From Ascochyta rabiei (lineage: Eukaryota; Ascomycota; Dothideomycetes; Pleosporales; Didymellaceae): a DNA stretch of 64,000 nt. The stretch lies in NCBI RefSeq assembly GCF_004011695.2, contig NC_082411.1:930001-994000 (forward strand), written 5' to 3'. Positions within the stretch are counted from its first letter, which is position 1; every line of letters starts with the position of its first letter. Position numbers and translations under genes: made by a program. The notes beneath the pieces were generated by a model. It was not told the origin of the DNA. It was given only the letters and a program-made list of their open reading frames with translations, and made no database searches. Of the stretch, positions 63,107 to 64,000 are shown piece after piece.

Positions 63107-64000
63107 TCAGTCCTTCTCAAGGGTAATCTGGGTAGAAACCTCCCACTTCTGTCCCCCACTGCCATAGCTTCCACCCAGACGATTCCGTACCATGCTGCCG
63201 ATTCGATCGCGCAGACGTCCTATCTCGTCCAAATTCCGTACTCGGACCTTCAAGTTCGCCTGACACAATCCGTAATGAACCTGCCAGAACTTTGCCTCTT
63301 CGACTGCGCTCACAGCTGGGTCCGTCTCAAGGTCGTACATGACGTCCGATACTCCTGTGCCCGAGTAGGACATGAGTAGCATCTTGCCCAGCGTCCATCC
63401 CTGAATCCAGCCCAACGCAACCATGCAAATTGCAACAGAAAAGGACAAAGTGCGGTCTAGCCAAACGTACATCTGTATGCTAAGCAAAGGCAGAAGCAGC
63501 AATAAGGCTGAGCAGGACAGAGTCAGGAAGTGAGACGGGTTGCTCAGGACTGAAGGCAGGTTCGCAATGGCGCCTAGTCTCATCACTTTGCCGATACGAG
63601 CATGGTTCTTTAGCAAGATGGCAGAGATGAGCGTTGAAACGATCCCGCTTAAAGCAGAAAGGTCGATGCTACCAGGAGAGACTCGCTCGTGTTCGTCCGT
63701 GTGGTGTGCCGCATGTCCACCAGTATTCTCCAGAGCATGTGTCAAGCCATGCGAGATGAGATCCAGGCCCATGAACAAGAGGCCAACCGACATGCCCAGT
63801 CCCGCGATGACTTCGAGACGCTCAAACCCAAACGGATGACGGATGCTGGAGCGTTTCCAGACCTCAAAGTTGGAGCCGACATCGACTGCAACGCACAAGA
63901 AAGCACCAATTGCATCGTAGAATATGAGACGAGACAGGACTGTGAGCGCTAGGGATTCGTGGGAGCCCCATTGCACAAGTCCTGCGACAAGAAGATGACC
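63107..64000 (-). CDS. CDF cation (zinc) transporter, ZRG17-like, 5' truncated by the window
   Basis: The frame is open to the window edge (298 codons); the start lies beyond 64000. Cation diffusion facilitators move Zn or similar metals out of the cytosol. What is seen: a hydrophobic segment with SRLIFYDAIGAFLCVAVDVG; RHPFGFERLEVIAGLGMSVG, the conserved HPFGxxRxE loop and start of a membrane helix; a His-rich stretch (GGHAAHHTDEHERVSPGS); further helices (SIQMYVWLDRTLSF, VALGWIQGWTLGKMLLMSY); and a soluble C-terminal metal-binding-type domain (VHYGLCQANLKVRVRNLDEI). The variant motifs, with a missing or altered second HxxxD site, fit the fungal Zrg17/Cis4 group, which pairs with another CDF in the secretory pathway. 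That placement is moderate. Confidence 0.75.
   Translation of the reverse strand, partial: GHLLVAGLVQWGSHESLALTVLSRLIFYDAIGAFLCVAVDVGSNFEVWKRSSIRHPFGFERLEVIAGLGMSVGLLFMGLDLISHGLTHALENTGGHAAHHTDEHERVSPGSIDLSALSGIVSTLISAILLKNHARIGKVMRLGAIANLPSVLSNPSHFLTLSCSALLLLLPLLSIQMYVWLDRTLSFSVAICMVALGWIQGWTLGKMLLMSYSGTGVSDVMYDLETDPAVSAVEEAKFWQVHYGLCQANLKVRVRNLDEIGRLRDRIGSMVRNRLGGSYGSGGQKWEVSTQITLEKD

Noticed and set aside
1..64000. CRISPR arrays, rRNA genes, polyketide or peptide synthetase cluster
   Set aside because: No spaced direct repeats, rRNA sequence or synthase modules were seen; a eukaryotic nuclear contig would not carry CRISPR.

Overview
The window looks like a nuclear contig from a filamentous ascomycete (Pezizomycotina), most likely a dothideomycete of the Pleosporales type. 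The reasons are the gene-dense layout, short introns of about 45-75 nt with fungal splice signals (GTAAGT/GTATGT, a CTAAC/CTGAC branch site, CAG/TAG), split FAS1/FAS2 fatty acid synthase genes, and AT-rich DNA transposons decayed in the manner of repeat-induced point mutation (RIP). The taxon is an inference; no marker gene proves it.

Layout. 0.4-6.8 kb: small unrecognised genes, two of them on the minus strand with unresolved exons. 6.9-9.7 kb: an FAD monooxygenase of the salicylate-hydroxylase type next to an Old Yellow Enzyme, both on plus with TATA boxes. 10.8-12.3 kb: a five-exon CorA-like channel gene. 12.6-14.7 kb: a dead Fot1/pogo-type Tc1-mariner element. 15.0-17.5 kb: a 2H-phosphoesterase-like gene and a secreted astacin-type metalloprotease. 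18.8-32.4 kb: complete FAS2 (alpha, minus) and FAS1 (beta, plus), head to head over a 1.57 kb shared promoter; together they make the cytosolic fatty acid synthase. 32.6-34.2 kb: a secreted Gln/Ala-rich repeat protein. 35.6-39.8 kb: mitochondrial ETF-ubiquinone oxidoreductase, then an SR-type splicing factor with a 6-nt microexon. 40.6-44.2 kb: a coiled-coil gene and two tandem paralogues of unknown function. 45.0-46.9 kb: an alpha/beta hydrolase and a small secreted protein.

47.4-51.2 kb: a coiled-coil gene whose start codon lies inside the target-site duplication of a 541-bp hAT-like MITE, with a second Fot1-type element about 170 bp further upstream. 51.5-56.7 kb: an unrecognised four-exon or longer gene, a tRNA-like fragment, a TFIIIC-like WD40 gene, a SET-domain gene with a broken 5' part, and a (AAG)41 microsatellite. 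57.1-64.0 kb, all on minus: an Ish1-repeat stress protein, a small mitochondrial-type protein, an RBR E3 ubiquitin ligase, and a ZRG17-like CDF transporter cut by the window edge.

How they work together. FAS1 and FAS2 form one complex. ETF-QO passes electrons from fatty acid and amino acid oxidation to ubiquinone. The monooxygenase/Old Yellow Enzyme pair suits catabolism or detoxification of aromatics. The rest looks like ordinary housekeeping genes interrupted by three transposon insertions. I saw no CRISPR array, rRNA, or polyketide/peptide synthetase cluster. Exon joins were derived by hand from splice signals and reading frame; those that close in frame over the whole gene are the most reliable.
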